From the NCBI GenBank assembly GCA_031279735.1, contig JAITHX010000110.1, positions 1 to 19,037 on the forward strand: a stretch of 19,037 nucleotides of DNA, given 5' to 3'. Position 1 is the first letter of the stretch; every line of letters begins with the position of its first letter. Shown here one piece after another: positions 18,922-19,037 of the stretch. The DNA is from Prevotellaceae bacterium (lineage in GTDB: Bacteria > Bacteroidota > Bacteroidia > Bacteroidales > UBA932). Below the pieces are notes generated by a model, which made no database searches, was not told where the DNA came from, and worked only from the letters and a program-made list of their open reading frames with translations. The position numbers and the translations under genes were made by a program.

Positions 18922-18936
18922 TTATGAATTATGAAT
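18920..18936. repeat. AATTATG heptamer array interrupted by a group II intron
   Basis: Two AATTATG heptamers (18920-18926, 18927-18933) and the start of a third (AAT) overlap the last two bases of the fucosidase stop codon and end where the intron sequence begins. The unit is a one-base variant of the AATTACG and AATTAAG units elsewhere in the window. Confidence 0.6.
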
Positions 18937-19037
18937 GCCGGGTAGGTAAGGGGAATTTCACCCCAAACCTCCCACAGAACCGAACGTGAAAGTCTCCCTT
19001 CATTCGGCTCGTCTTATCGTGACCGGTTTTAATTTGA
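18937..19037 (-). mobile_element. 3' end of a group II intron, continuing past the window
   Basis: Read on the minus strand the edge shows a canonical domain V (18977-19010) and then a domain VI stem. In domain VI, GGGAGGU pairs with ACCUACCC, leaving one bulged A as the likely branch point, and GGGG pairs with CCCC around the loop TGAAATT. The 3' splice site should lie at about 18934-18938. The catalytic domains I-III and any reverse transcriptase gene would be further right, outside the window. Intron class cannot be decided from this part. Confidence 0.85.
18977..19010 (-). ncRNA. Group II intron domain V
   Basis: The minus strand gives a 34-nt element beginning GAGCCGAAT and ending GTTCGGTTC. 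It folds into a 9-bp lower stem with the AGC catalytic triad at positions 2-4, a two-base AC bulge, a 5-bp upper stem (GAAGG with CUUUC) and a GAGA tetraloop. Length and every structural part match the canonical domain V, the catalytic heart of these ribozymes. Confidence 0.9.

Overview
The window looks like a chromosomal stretch from a member of the Bacteroidota, most likely order Bacteroidales. Lineage-typical genes support this: a TonB-dependent receptor with a carboxypeptidase-regulatory-like domain paired with a DUF4249 lipoprotein, two BACON-like lipoproteins, a C10 (streptopain-like) lipoprotein peptidase, an outer-membrane helix-hairpin-helix protein and an RpoC of Bacteroides-like N-terminus. 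Four start regions also carry the Bacteroidota -7 element TAnnTTTG, here always extended to TAnnTTTGCGnC. I cannot name a genus.

Layout. 1-558 is gene-poor and repeat-rich: a degenerate direct repeat, an 11-bp tandem repeat and a long hairpin flanked by TATAGGG heptamers. 559-3408 holds two minus-strand envelope genes, a small beta-barrel protein and a helix-hairpin-helix protein. 3569-9225 is a compact minus-strand, AT-rich block read in the order C10 peptidase, BACON lipoprotein, DUF4249 lipoprotein, TonB-dependent receptor, second BACON lipoprotein. It reads as a surface protease plus uptake module. The start of the peptidase gene is built from five 10-bp repeats, a classic layout for frame-switching. 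9417-13673 is rpoC, with its own promoter and with no rpoB next to it.

13674-14247 is intergenic and packed with repeats, including a nested palindrome made of four blocks of four AATTACG heptamers ending 10 bp before the -7 box of trpB. On the plus strand follow trpB and trpE, a reduced tryptophan operon, and then at once a GC-rich lipoprotein alpha-L-fucosidase (GH29). The right edge contains the 3' end (domains V and VI) of a group II intron on the minus strand, inserted in another heptamer array.

The most unusual theme is a family of intergenic elements in which 7-bp tandem repeats flank a GC-rich palindromic core, with the heptamers inverted on the other side. Complete copies occur at about 454-554, 3487-3545, 13762-13860 and 14036-14210, with relics at 1333-1356 and 18920-18936. 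The window otherwise combines housekeeping genes in unusual neighbourhoods (rpoC without rpoB, trpBE without the rest of trp) with an accessory, probably acquired, surface module.
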